Source: Rufibacter radiotolerans
Lineage (GTDB): Bacteria > Bacteroidota > Bacteroidia > Cytophagales > Hymenobacteraceae
Length of the DNA: 64,000 nucleotides
Assembly (NCBI RefSeq): GCF_001078055.1
Contig: NZ_CP010777.1
Span: 4,679,001-4,743,000 of the forward strand
Direction of reading: 5' to 3'
Of this stretch, positions 1-7,990 are shown piece after piece. A program made the position numbers and the translations under genes. Position 1 is the first letter of the stretch. Every line of letters begins with the position of its first letter. The notes under the pieces were generated by a model, which was not told where the DNA came from, made no database searches, and saw only the letters and a program-made list of their open reading frames with translations.

Positions 1-409
1 CCAGCATCTCGGCCAGGGCAATACCATCGGCCACAGCTAGCTGCGGGCCCAGGTGGGAAATCATGCCCACAATGTGGTGTTCGTTGGTGCCGAAGTGGAA
101 GGACCGGTCTCTGCCTTTGGTAAAACCGGTGCGCTTGCCCTGGAACTGCGCGAAAAGACGGTCCAGGGGAATCTGGCGGCAGGTGAACACGCCCAGGTTG
201 CGGTGCAGGGGAAGGATGTATTCGTCCTCGTCCAGGGCCAGGGTGGAGCCCACCGAGATGGCTTCCTGGCCGATGCCCGAGAACCACTTGCTTACTTTGC
301 CCTGACGCAGCAGAATGAGCATTTTTTCCTCAATCATGCGGGGCTTGAGAATGCCGCGGTACAGGTGCAGCAGGTCGTCGTCGGTGTATTCTTTGCGGTT
401 AAATTTCAT
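1..409 (-). CDS. 2-oxoacid dehydrogenase E1 component, alpha part (partial)
   Basis: This is the N-terminal ~136 residues of a thiamine-diphosphate-dependent E1 subunit; the rest lies beyond the left edge. The reverse strand reads MKFNRKEYTDDDLLHLYRGI, then a KPRMIEEKMLILLRQGK helix, GIGQEAISVG and LPLHRNLGVF, the usual opening of pyruvate or branched-chain 2-oxoacid dehydrogenase E1-alpha. Family members decarboxylate a 2-oxoacid and pass the acyl group to the lipoyl arm of E2. Many Bacteroidota carry alpha and beta fused in one chain of about 660 residues, which cannot be judged here. It is separate from the sucA complex at 25.7 kb. The substrate (pyruvate or branched-chain oxoacid) is unresolved. 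Confidence 0.85.
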   Translation of the reverse strand, partial: MKFNRKEYTDDDLLHLYRGILKPRMIEEKMLILLRQGKVSKWFSGIGQEAISVGSTLALDEDEYILPLHRNLGVFTCRQIPLDRLFAQFQGKRTGFTKGRDRSFHFGTNEHHIVGMISHLGPQLAVADGIALAEML

Positions 410-492
410 GGTCTTCGCGGTTGGGGCGAGTCGTAAATTTAGCGCAATAGCCCATGTGTAGGAAGGATTGCCCCGGTTATTTTTACTTTTCG

Positions 493-530
493 CGTTTTAG
501 GCCTGTTTTACCCAAATCAGGTGAAAAACG
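493..530. repeat. Dispersed palindrome, copy 1 (decayed)
   Basis: The left arm CGTTTTAGGCCTGTTTT is intact, but the right arm (about ATCAGGTGAAAAACG) has lost several pairs. It lies upstream of the E1-alpha start. Confidence 0.6.
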
Positions 531-757
531 AACCGAAACCGCCCTTTGGTCTGCCTTGCCCCGTCAGTTACCTTATTTTAAAGCGGGGAAAGCGTGAAAA
601 TTACCTTCTTCGGTACAAGCCCCAGGCATAAGCGTGGCGCAAGAAGCTGGTGGAAAGTAGGTATAGAGACGGACTGTAAAAAGGGGAAAGAATAAGAAGT
701 AGAAGATGGGTCAACGTGTAGAAAAAACTGTTCCCAAAGCAAAGACCCTTTTACGTA

Positions 758-799
758 AATAGCCCCGCTCCCTCTCCATGGAAAGGCAACGGGGCTATT
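758..799 (-). terminator. Hairpin terminator of the small lipoprotein gene
   Basis: A perfect 10-bp stem AATAGCCCCG / CGGGGCTATT is separated by 22 nt, with T-rich sequence on both sides. It lies about 20 bases past the stop of the 821-1339 gene. Confidence 0.7.
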
Positions 800-820
800 G
801 TTTTAGCAGGTTGGTCTTCT

Positions 821-1339
821 TTATTTCACGGCCTTGACAATGGCTTCGGTCTGTTCATTGGAAGGCGTCATGTTAAAGCTGAGCACGTTTATTTTCCAGG
901 AATCGCCTACTTTGGTTAAGTGGCTCACCAGTCGCCACGGAATGTTGGGGGTGTAGACATTCATCTTGAATTGCTCTACCACGGTGGCCGAGGTGCCATC
1001 TCTGTCTATTACTATTTTGCGGATTTCTATTTTATGGTCTTTGAGGTTAATAGTAGAGTCTACGAACATCTGGTTGATCTGCTCTACATACTGCTTCTTG
1101 TCAAACAACTCCTTGGGGTCGGTGCCGGCAAACAAACCGTCTTCGGCCAGCAGACTAGTCATCGCTGAGGCATTCTTGCTTACCAATGAGGCATGGAACT
1201 TGTCCATCAGTTCTGTGACACTGGCTTCAGAGGTTGTAGCATCCACGGGGGCTTGCTCTGTGGTTTGCTTGTTGCAGCCTGTTGCGGCCAGCGCCATGAC
1301 CACTATCATACTTAGAAAGAAGTTTTTCATAAAAGCCAT
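821..1339 (-). CDS. SnoaL/NTF2-like lipoprotein
   Basis: The protein has 172 residues and a lipoprotein signal peptide: a hydrophobic run ending in the lipobox ALAATGC, with Cys near residue 22. It is probably exported and lipid-anchored. The mature part resembles the SnoaL-like/DUF4440 alpha+beta cone fold: a first helix (SVTELMDKFHASLVSKNASA), MTSLLAEDGLFAGTDP, then strands ending in DSWKINVLSFNMTP. That fold serves binding or isomerase roles in different families, so no substrate can be named. A second Met three codons in (start at 1330, MKNFFLS) gives an equally good signal peptide. It is a single-gene unit followed by its own terminator. Confidence 0.75.
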   Translation of the reverse strand: MAFMKNFFLSMIVVMALAATGCNKQTTEQAPVDATTSEASVTELMDKFHASLVSKNASAMTSLLAEDGLFAGTDPKELFDKKQYVEQINQMFVDSTINLKDHKIEIRKIVIDRDGTSATVVEQFKMNVYTPNIPWRLVSHLTKVGDSWKINVLSFNMTPSNEQTEAIVKAVK

Positions 1340-1577
1340 TATTTAAGGATTTAAATTATTTTTAATAGGAGTATTTATATTAATGATAACGGTTGATATT
1401 CCTGGAAGTTCACTTGTGGGAAGCAGCTTGCTGGGGAGCCTGGGTAAGCTGAAGAATTGGGGAAAGCTGCGGGCGGAGGGAAGCTCTTATTTCTACCGGC
1501 AACTTTACTTTTCAAACTGGGTTTGCGTACATTCGTACACTGTCTCTGCCTATCAACAAGAGGTGGTGCCTTAGATT

Positions 1578-2861
1578 ATGATCCAATTCCAAGAATTTAC
1601 CTTAGAGAATGGCCTGCGCTGTATTGTGCACGAAGACCCTACCACACCGCTGGCGGTGCTCAACGTGCTCTATAATGTAGGCTCCCGCGATGAGGCCGAA
1701 ACCCACACTGGGTTTGCGCACTTGTTTGAGCACCTTATGTTCAGCGGTTCGGTGAACATTCCTAGCTATGATGAGCCCCTGCAGCAGGCCGGTGGCGAGA
1801 ACAACGCCTTCACCTCTCCAGATATCACCAACTACTACCTCACTGTGCCGGCCCAAAACATAGAGACCGGCTTCTGGCTGGAGTCTGACCGCATGCTTAA
1901 CCTGGCATTCAGTGAGAACGGCCTGGAAGTGCAGCGCAAGGTGGTGGTAGAGGAATTCAAGCAGAACTACCTTAACCAGCCGTACGGCGATGTGTGGCTC
2001 AAACTTCGGCCGTTGGCCTACCAGAACCACCCGTACAAGTGGGCCACCATTGGCAAAGAAATCAGCCATATTGAGAATGCCGTGATGGATGACGTGCGGG
2101 CCTTCTTCAAGAAGCACTACTCCCCGGCCAACGCCATTCTGGTAGTGGCCGGCAACATCACCTTTGCCCGCGCCAAAGAGTTAACCGAAAAGTGGTTCGG
2201 TCCGATACCGGGTGGTGTCCGCTATGAGCGCCAGTTGCCCGTAGAGCCGCGCCAGACGCAGGCCCGTCTTTTAGAGGTGGAAGCCGAGGTGCCCCTCACC
2301 GCCCTTTACAAAACCTACCACATGCCCGCCCGCACCAGTCCCGACTATTATGCCGCTGACCTGCTGAGCGACGTGCTGGGCCGCGGCGATTCGTCCAGGC
2401 TGTACAATGAGCTGGTGAAAGAGCAGAAGCTGTTCAACTCCATCTCGGCGTTTGTGACCGGTTCCATGGAGCCTGGGCTGCTGATCATCCAGGGCAAACT
2501 GAACGTGGGCGTAGATCCGCAGGCCGCCAACGCCGCCGTAGAAGCCATTGTGGCCAAGGTACGCCAGGAACATATCTCAGACGAGGAACTGCAAAAGGTG
2601 AAAAACCAGGCCGAGACCTCTATTGTCTTCTCAGAGATTGAGCTCCTGAACCGCGCCATGAACCTGGCTGTGGGCAAACTGATGGGCAACCCTAACCACG
2701 TGAACGAGGAAGGCGCATTGGTACAGGCCGTCACCTCCTTAGACATCTACAACCAGGCGCAGGAAATCCTCAGGTCAGACAACTGCTCCACGTTGATTTA
2801 CCGGGCCGTTCCCGGCAAAGAAACCCAGGAGGAACTGGAAGAAGTGCAGGACGAAATCTAA
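1578..2861 (+). CDS. M16 family zinc peptidase (insulinase/processing peptidase type)
   Basis: The protein has 427 residues and matches a single M16B chain of two similar halves. The inverted zinc motif HxxEH is present as HLFEH (residues 48-52), and the third zinc ligand is expected in VVVEEFKQ about 75 residues later. The inactive-like second half begins around residue 220. No signal peptide is visible, so it is probably cytoplasmic or released by another route. M16B enzymes work as homodimers or with a partner chain carrying an R/Y pair; no partner gene is adjacent. The start ATG sits 3 bases after an in-frame-independent TAG. A perfect dispersed palindrome follows the stop directly. Confidence 0.9.
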   Translation: MIQFQEFTLENGLRCIVHEDPTTPLAVLNVLYNVGSRDEAETHTGFAHLFEHLMFSGSVNIPSYDEPLQQAGGENNAFTSPDITNYYLTVPAQNIETGFWLESDRMLNLAFSENGLEVQRKVVVEEFKQNYLNQPYGDVWLKLRPLAYQNHPYKWATIGKEISHIENAVMDDVRAFFKKHYSPANAILVVAGNITFARAKELTEKWFGPIPGGVRYERQLPVEPRQTQARLLEVEAEVPLTALYKTYHMPARTSPDYYAADLLSDVLGRGDSSRLYNELVKEQKLFNSISAFVTGSMEPGLLIIQGKLNVGVDPQAANAAVEAIVAKVRQEHISDEELQKVKNQAETSIVFSEIELLNRAMNLAVGKLMGNPNHVNEEGALVQAVTSLDIYNQAQEILRSDNCSTLIYRAVPGKETQEELEEVQDEI

Positions 2862-2862
2862 G

Positions 2863-2906
2863 TTCTGTTTAGGGGTCGTTTTCCGGAAAACGGCCCCTAA
2901 ACAGAA
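2863..2906. repeat. Dispersed palindrome, copy 2
   Basis: The arms are TTCTGTTTAGGGGTCGTTTT and AAAACGGCCCCTAAACAGAA around CCGG. They pair almost fully, and the core has changed to AGGGG / CCCCT on both sides. It begins 2 bases after the M16 peptidase stop codon. Confidence 0.85.
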
Positions 2907-2958
2907 AGTAACTTTGGGAGAAATACTTAGGTGGTACTTTTTAACTTCCAAAAACCTA

Positions 2959-2987
2959 CCGCCCTTGTTGGTGTTCTAACCAACAAG
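2959..2987. repeat. 29-bp inverted repeat, left arm
   Basis: The arm is exactly complementary to 3102-3130. Within it, CTTGTTGGT and ACCAACAAG can also fold into a small hairpin around GTTCTA. It lies between the M16 peptidase and a broken small gene. Confidence 0.85.
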
Positions 2988-3101
2988 CGAAGACACAGCT
3001 CAATTGGTAAAGACAGAAAAAAGAACACCATAACTATCGCGTAAGGATAGAGAAGGAAAGGTGGCTTAATTGGGGGCTTTCTTGTATAAGAACCCTACAT
3101 G

Positions 3102-3130
3102 CTTGTTGGTTAGAACACCAACAAGGGCGG
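3102..3130. repeat. 29-bp inverted repeat, right arm
   Basis: This arm is the exact complement of 2959-2987, and 114 bases separate the two. It ends 24 bases before the first ATG of the broken gene at 3155. Confidence 0.85.
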
Positions 3131-3154
3131 AAATGTGTTGGCGACTTAAAAGTT

Positions 3155-3547
3155 ATGGAAGTAGAGAATCTGTATATTGGGAATTTGCAATTCACTCTGC
3201 TGTAATTCTCTGAAAAAACTAGAGCGTGGAATTTTAATTTTGAAGGCATAGCAACACTTCAAGTTGAATGCCTTTGGAGGATATTGAGGGAAGGCAAAAT
3301 CAGATTTACTTCAAATGACCATGGCCAAAATTATGGTCATGTTGACGCATTAGATTTAACAGTAGAAATCCCAAAACTTATTGGTAGTGCTAGTCTTCTT
3401 CAAATAAATAGACACATATTAACAGGTGACTTAAATCTGATTTTTCGGAACAACTTCAAAATTGAGATTATAAATGATTCAAGCGGATTTGAAAATTGGA
3501 ACCTCATCCTTGAGTCTACCAGGTATTTTGGGATAGTTCCGTTTTAA
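3155..3547 (+). pseudogene. Small conserved-looking gene with an in-frame stop
   Basis: From ATG 3155 the frame reads MEVENLYIGNLQFTLL, meets a TAA at 3203-3205, then stays open to 3547 (FSEKTRAWNFNFEG..., ending FGIVPF). The two parts join in the same frame as one protein of about 130 residues. It looks like small Bacteroidota proteins that bind or recognise an unknown partner (DUF6188-like in feel, not verified). It has a lower GC content than its neighbours, which suggests acquisition. It lies directly after the 29-bp inverted repeat. If anything is still made, the part after the stop could start at TTG 3284. The nonsense change is seen; the loss of function is inferred. Confidence 0.55.
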
Positions 3548-3594
3548 GGGTTATATCTAAAATCCAACATCTACATACTAACCTCTAACCATAC

Positions 3595-4080
3595 ATGAGC
3601 TTTCATATAAGAACCGGCTTCGGCTATGATGTGCACCAATTGCAGGAAGGGCTTGATTTCTGGCTGGGCGGTATCAAGGTGCCGCACACGCACGGGGCCC
3701 TGGGCCATTCAGACGCTGATGTTCTGACCCACGTGATCTGTGATGCCCTGCTGGGGGCCGCCAACCTGAGAGACATCGGGTTTCATTTCTCAGACAAAGA
3801 CCCGCAGTACAAGGGCATTGACAGCAAGTTACTGCTGCGCGATGTGATGAAACTGATCCGGGAGAAGGGTTATGAAGTAGGCAACATTGACTCTACCATC
3901 TGCCTGCAGGAACCCAAGGTGAACCCGCACATACCGGCCATGAAAAGCTGCCTGGCCCAAGTGATGGAGATTTCGGAGGATGATCTTTCCATCAAGGCCA
4001 CCACTACGGAGCAACTGGGTTTTGTGGGCAAGAAAGAAGGCGTGGCCGCGTATGCCACCGTGTTAATCTACCGGAAGTAA
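3595..4080 (+). CDS. ispF: 2-C-methyl-D-erythritol 2,4-cyclodiphosphate synthase
   Basis: The protein has 161 residues, the usual IspF length. It converts CDP-methylerythritol 2-phosphate to methylerythritol 2,4-cyclodiphosphate with release of CMP, step five of the non-mevalonate isoprenoid pathway. Visible signatures are the metal-binding GFGYDVHQ near the N-terminus, HSDADVLTHVICDALLGA, DIGFHFSDKDP, and the C-terminal KATTTEQLGFVGKKEGVAAYATV. The protein acts as a cytoplasmic homotrimer. It stands alone, with no ispD next to it, and is followed by a long hairpin. The ATG is preceded by an A/T-rich leader without a Shine-Dalgarno sequence. Confidence 0.97.
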   Translation: MSFHIRTGFGYDVHQLQEGLDFWLGGIKVPHTHGALGHSDADVLTHVICDALLGAANLRDIGFHFSDKDPQYKGIDSKLLLRDVMKLIREKGYEVGNIDSTICLQEPKVNPHIPAMKSCLAQVMEISEDDLSIKATTTEQLGFVGKKEGVAAYATVLIYRK

Positions 4081-4092
4081 CCCGCTCAAAAA

Positions 4093-4146
4093 GCAAAAGC
4101 CGTTTTGGCGCTGTTTTTGTGAAAATAGCCCCAAAACGGCTTTTGC
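4093..4146. terminator. Long hairpin after ispF (dispersed palindrome, copy 3)
   Basis: The arms GCAAAAGCCGTTTTGG and CCAAAACGGCTTTTGC pair perfectly over 16 bp. The inner part (CGCTGTTTTT ... AAAATAGCC) continues the pairing imperfectly. It resembles the dispersed palindrome, extended outward by an extra stem. It probably ends ispF transcription. Confidence 0.75.
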
Positions 4147-4209
4147 TTGCGCATTCGCCAAATTTTGGTTAGCATTAAGGTCTTATTCCAGAACAACAAA
4201 CAACTTTAC

Positions 4210-5871
4210 ATGAAAAAGCATTTGTACACGTTGGGCATGGCCGCCGCTTTTCTGTCGGCGTGCTCTTCGTCTCAAACCCCTTCTGCCTCGGGCAGCGCGG
4301 GTACTTCCACATCGGCCATGGCCAAAGTCGCGGCCGCTGCTGGGACCATGCTCGCTGATCCAACTAAATATGCCAATACCATTACGGCGGCAGACTTAGA
4401 GAAATACCTGCGGGTGTTGGCCTCAGATTCTTTGGAGGGCCGGGAAACCGGTGAGCGCGGGCAGAAAATGGCCGCTGACTACATCTCCAAGCACTTTAAG
4501 GCTAATGGCCTGGCAGGTCCGGTGAAAACCGGCGTCAACCCGTATTACCAAACCTTTGACCTTGAGAAAAGCAGTTGGGGTGATGGTCACGTGACCGTGG
4601 GCACCAAAAAGTTTACCATGGGCAAAGACTTCTTCGTGTCTGGCGCATCGCCGTACCAGCAAGAGGAAGCCGTGCAGGTGGTATTTGGCGGCTATGGCAT
4701 TGATGACCCAAAGTACTCAGACTACACCAACTTAGATGTTGCCGGCAAAGCCGTAGTAGTGCTGTCAGGGGAACCCAAAAACGCTGCGGGTCAATACCTC
4801 ATCAGTGGCACCGATAAAATGAGCACCTGGTCACAGGACATCCGTACCAAAGCGGCGGCGGCCACCAAGAAAGGCGCCAAAAGCGTGTTGGTGATCATGG
4901 GGTCTACTGAGGACGAGTTCAAGCAATTGACGTCGCGCTACGCGGGTATGTTAGCCCGTCCGTCTATTGGGTTTGGCGCTACGCCTACCCAGCCACGGGC
5001 AGCCAGTTTCTTCATCTCTCCGGCCATGGCGGCCGCTTTGCTGAACACCAAGGCAGATCAATTGCCTAAGTATAGCGCCTCCGTGGCCAAAGCCGGCAAA
5101 GCCGTAGCGTCACCGTACAAAGTGGCCACTAACGTGAAAATAATGACGGCGCGTAACAAACAGGCGCTCCCTACTGAGAACGTGCTAGGCTACATTGAAG
5201 GCACCGACCTGAAAGACCAATTGCTGGTGGTAAGCTCGCACTATGACCATGAAGGCATCAAGAACGGCGTGGTCTATAACGGCGCCAATGATGACGGTTC
5301 TGGTACCATGGCCGTGATGGAACTGGCTCAGGCCTTCGCCGAGGCCAAGAAAAACGGACATGGCCCGCGCCGCAGCATCCTGTTCCTGACCGTTACCGGC
5401 GAAGAGAAAGGCCTGCTGGGTTCTGAGTACTACACAGACCATCCTGTGTTCCCGCTGGAAAACACCGTAGCCGACCTTAACATTGACATGATTGGTCGTA
5501 ATGACAAGCAGCATGAAGGTACCTTTGACTACATCTACGTGATTGGGTCAGACAAGCTTTCCTCTGAACTGCATGCTATTTCTGAGAACGCCAATAAGAC
5601 CTACACCAACCTGGATCTGGACTACACCTTCAATGACCCCAATGATCCTAACCGGTTCTATTACCGTTCAGACCACTATAACTTCGCGAAGCACAACATT
5701 CCTATTGCCTTCTATTTCAATGGCGTGCACGAAGATTACCACCAGCCCACCGATGATGTGGACAAGATCAACTTCCAGGCCGCCGAGAAAGTAGCCCGCC
5801 TGGTGTTCTACACTGCCTGGGACCTGGCTAACCGCACTGAGCGCATCAAGGTAGACAGCAACAAAAAATAA
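4210..5871 (+). CDS. M28 family zinc aminopeptidase, lipoprotein
   Basis: The start chosen at 4210 gives 553 residues and a lipoprotein signal (MKKHLYTLGMAAAFLSAC, lipobox LSAC). The in-frame upstream Met at 4147 would hide it. A PA-like insert occupies roughly residues 130-310, and the catalytic M28 domain follows. Zinc ligands and the catalytic acid are recognisable in VVSSHYDHEG, NGANDDGSG, TVTGEEKGLLGS, LNIDMIGRND and YFNGVHEDYHQPTDD. Family members are co-catalytic di-zinc aminopeptidases that remove N-terminal residues from peptides, here in the periplasm or at the cell surface. It is a single-gene unit closed by a 19-bp-stem terminator, with a heptamer hairpin between the stop and the terminator. 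Confidence 0.93.
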   Translation: MKKHLYTLGMAAAFLSACSSSQTPSASGSAGTSTSAMAKVAAAAGTMLADPTKYANTITAADLEKYLRVLASDSLEGRETGERGQKMAADYISKHFKANGLAGPVKTGVNPYYQTFDLEKSSWGDGHVTVGTKKFTMGKDFFVSGASPYQQEEAVQVVFGGYGIDDPKYSDYTNLDVAGKAVVVLSGEPKNAAGQYLISGTDKMSTWSQDIRTKAAAATKKGAKSVLVIMGSTEDEFKQLTSRYAGMLARPSIGFGATPTQPRAASFFISPAMAAALLNTKADQLPKYSASVAKAGKAVASPYKVATNVKIMTARNKQALPTENVLGYIEGTDLKDQLLVVSSHYDHEGIKNGVVYNGANDDGSGTMAVMELAQAFAEAKKNGHGPRRSILFLTVTGEEKGLLGSEYYTDHPVFPLENTVADLNIDMIGRNDKQHEGTFDYIYVIGSDKLSSELHAISENANKTYTNLDLDYTFNDPNDPNRFYYRSDHYNFAKHNIPIAFYFNGVHEDYHQPTDDVDKINFQAAEKVARLVFYTAWDLANRTERIKVDSNKK

Positions 5872-5888
5872 GCGAAGCTTATTTTTTA

Positions 5889-5944
5889 GAGTCCTGAGTC
5901 AATAGTTCTGAGTAATTCATCTTTCAACTCAGAACTCTGAACTG
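5889..5944. repeat. 7-bp unit array, inverted pair (GAGTnnn type)
   Basis: Forward units GAGTCCT, GAGTCAA, TAGTTCT and GAGTAAT are followed by reverse-strand units CAGTTCA, GAGTTCT and GAGTTGA (5924-5944). The two halves pair as a hairpin, with AGTTCTGAGT / ACTCAGAACT perfect. It lies between the M28 peptidase stop and its terminator. Confidence 0.6.
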
Positions 5945-5983
5945 CAACAAAAAAGGAGAGGCCCGGCCTCTCCTTTTTTGTTG
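5945..5983 (+). terminator. Terminator of the M28 peptidase gene
   Basis: A 19-bp perfect stem CAACAAAAAAGGAGAGGCC / GGCCTCTCCTTTTTTGTTG has a one-base centre. The A and T runs on both flanks let it work in both directions. Confidence 0.85.
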
Positions 5984-6028
5984 CGAATGTATTTTCTTGC
6001 GTAGAAGGTCGTTAATATTGTAATTGGT

Positions 6029-6072
6029 TTCTGTTTTAAGGGTGTTTTACAGAAAACAGGCCTAAAACAGAA
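6029..6072. repeat. Dispersed palindrome, copy 4
   Basis: The outer arms TTCTGTTTTA / TAAAACAGAA pair fully. The left core AGGGTGTTTT is one step away from pairing with AAAACAGGCC. It lies in the leader region upstream of lutB. Confidence 0.75.
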
Positions 6073-6130
6073 GATCACCCATGCGGTGTGGGTATAGGCT
6101 TACACCATAAAAGAACCAGAAGAGAAGACA

Positions 6131-7516
6131 TTGGGTACTAAACTAAAACAGTTTCTGCAGGACTCAGAGACCAAGGCATTTGACCTGGAGCACCGGCGGA
6201 AAATACGCTTCAACATAGGCAAGTACAATGCGGCCGTGCAGAACGGCATGATGGCCTACCAGCACCATGAACTGGCGCGGGAGCGGGCCTCGTTCCTCAA
6301 AACCCAGACCATCAATAACCTGGACAAGTACCTGGTGGAGTTTGAGAACAACTTCACCAAGCGGGGCGGCAAGGTCATCTGGGCCCAGAACGCCGAGGAA
6401 GCCCTGCGCGAGATTGGCGCCATCATGAAGCGCAAGCGGGCCAAATCGGTGGTGAAGTCAAAGTCCATGAGTACCGAGGAAATTCACCTTAATGATTTTC
6501 TGGAGAAGAACGGCATTGAGACCGTAGAGACTGACCTGGGTGAATACATTGTGCAGTTGGCGGGCCAGCGCCCTTACCACATTGTGACCCCGGCCATGCA
6601 CATGTCCAAGAAAGACATTTCTGAGCTGTTCACCGCCAAACTGGGCATTCCACTCACCGATGACGCCCAGCAACTGGTGCTCACCGCCCGTAACCTGTTG
6701 CGCGAGAAATACACCCAGGCTGAGGTTGGCATCAGCGGCGCCAATTTCCTGATAGCCGACATTGGCGGCATAGCCGTGACGGAAAACGAAGGAAACGCGC
6801 GGCTGTCCACCACGTTCCCTAAAACGCACATTGCCGTGGTAGGCATTGAGAAGCTTATCCCGTCTATGGTGGACCTGGACCTGTTCTGGCCTTTGCTCAG
6901 CACCAGCGGTACCGGGCAGAACGTGACCATTTATAACACCATCTTAACCGGCCCGCGGCAGCCCACTGAGAAAGACGGCCCCGAGGAAATGTATGTGATT
7001 CTGCTGGACAACGGCCGCACCAACCTGCTGGCTCAACCCGAGCAACGCGAGGCCCTGAACTGCATCCGCTGCGGCGCTTGCCTGAACGTGTGCCCTGTGT
7101 ACAAGAACATTGGCGGTCATACCTATGAAACCACCTATAGCGGCCCCATCGGGTCGGTGATCACACCGCACCTGGCCGGGTTTGAGGAGAACAAGCACCT
7201 GAGCTTTGCCAGTTCTTTGTGTGGCGCCTGCACCAGCGTGTGCCCGGTAAAGATAAACCTGCATAACCTGCTGCTCTTGAACCGCAAGCAGAGTGTAGAC
7301 GAAGGCCTGGTAGACAAAAACGAGAAGCTGGCCTTTAAATTCTGGGCGAAGGGCATGCAGAACCGCCGGCTCCTGAACATAGTGCCGGCCTCCCTGAAGA
7401 ACTATGTGTTCCGCCATGTCCAGAAAGACAGTTGGAGCGTTCGGCGGGAGCCCTTAGAGGCTGCCCCTAAATCTTTTAATGAGATGTGGCGCAAAGAGCG
7501 GCCCAAAAAGTCATAG
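6131..7516 (+). CDS. lutB: Lactate utilization iron-sulfur protein LutB-like
   Basis: The protein has 461 residues. In Bacillus, LutABC oxidises L-lactate to pyruvate; LutB is the subunit with a LUD domain plus two [4Fe-4S] clusters. The LUD domain spans about residues 70-290 (SVVKSKSMSTEEI, GISGANFLIADIGGIAVTEN). The cluster motifs are CIRCGACLNVCPVYK near 311 and CGACTSVCPV near 364. The start is TTG: the frame has a stop a dozen codons upstream and no ATG or GTG between. The purine-rich AGAAGAGAAG before the TTG may help initiation. No lutA or lutC lies next to it in this window, so partners must be elsewhere. It is a single-gene unit with a strong terminator. Confidence 0.9.
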   Translation: MGTKLKQFLQDSETKAFDLEHRRKIRFNIGKYNAAVQNGMMAYQHHELARERASFLKTQTINNLDKYLVEFENNFTKRGGKVIWAQNAEEALREIGAIMKRKRAKSVVKSKSMSTEEIHLNDFLEKNGIETVETDLGEYIVQLAGQRPYHIVTPAMHMSKKDISELFTAKLGIPLTDDAQQLVLTARNLLREKYTQAEVGISGANFLIADIGGIAVTENEGNARLSTTFPKTHIAVVGIEKLIPSMVDLDLFWPLLSTSGTGQNVTIYNTILTGPRQPTEKDGPEEMYVILLDNGRTNLLAQPEQREALNCIRCGACLNVCPVYKNIGGHTYETTYSGPIGSVITPHLAGFEENKHLSFASSLCGACTSVCPVKINLHNLLLLNRKQSVDEGLVDKNEKLAFKFWAKGMQNRRLLNIVPASLKNYVFRHVQKDSWSVRREPLEAAPKSFNEMWRKERPKKS

Positions 7517-7561
7517 TCAAACAAAAAGGCCTCCTGAAATCAGGAGGCCTTTTTGTTTGAC
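7516..7561 (+). terminator. Terminator of lutB
   Basis: The perfect 22-bp arms include AAAAAGGCCTCCTGA and TCAGGAGGCCTTTTT, with a 2-base loop. The outer part overlaps the lutB stop codon region. Confidence 0.9.
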
Positions 7562-7634
7562 TTACTAGAAAGCCAAGATTTGGGTTGTTTGTCTGTCTGC
7601 CCTTATAGGGGAAGTAAGCGGGGAATAAAAGGTC

Positions 7635-7865
7635 TTATCCTCTGGAAAGAGGTTTCTTGTTTCTGCTGCTCAGCAAGCTCTTCAAGGAGAAGGTCTGCTT
7701 GTTTCTCTTGATTTTTCTGTACCTGGCTTTAGAGCTGCTTTTCTTGTTCTTCTTGAAGAAGGGCAGTTCTGAGGTTGATGAGGTTACATCTACTGCAGCC
7801 ATGGCTACCGGAGAAAAAGAGAAGGCAAAGGCACACAGTAATAAAGAAAGTAATAGTTTTTTCAT
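7635..7865 (-). CDS. Small secreted basic protein
   Basis: The protein has 76 residues. The start at 7865 gives a clean signal peptide, MKKLLLSLLLCAFAFSFSPV, with cleavage probably after AMA. The mature peptide of about 50 residues is very basic (KKNKKSSSKARYRKIKRNK) and has no cysteines. I do not recognise a family. Possible roles such as binding anionic surface polymers or nucleic acid are speculation. It stands alone between the lutB terminator and the aminotransferase gene. An extension to 7910 would put polar residues before the signal peptide and is less likely. Confidence 0.6.
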   Translation of the reverse strand: MKKLLLSLLLCAFAFSFSPVAMAAVDVTSSTSELPFFKKNKKSSSKARYRKIKRNKQTFSLKSLLSSRNKKPLSRG

Positions 7866-7990
7866 GAGCGTTACTGCGGTTATGTTATAGTTTGGATTTG
7901 TAATACCCAATAGTAAGTATTAAGATTTAACAATTCAAATTTATTTTTGAATTATTAAATCCCGGTAAAAGAGCGAATAGGGGAATAATT

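Larger units (their letters stand above)
410..820. other. Intergenic stretch
   Basis: This gap lies between the start of the E1-alpha gene and the 3' end of the small lipoprotein gene. It holds one decayed copy of the dispersed palindrome (493-530) and a terminator hairpin (758-799). I see no gene and no clear promoter box in it. Confidence 0.6.

Noticed and set aside
1383..1574. Small forward frame before the M16 peptidase
   Set aside because: It has no start context, no conserved pattern and a low-complexity Ser/Gly/Leu translation.
2959..3130. Firm call of an integron attC site
   Set aside because: The R-box-like ends match only in part, the gene order is unlike a cassette, and no integrase is in the window; kept only as a hypothesis.
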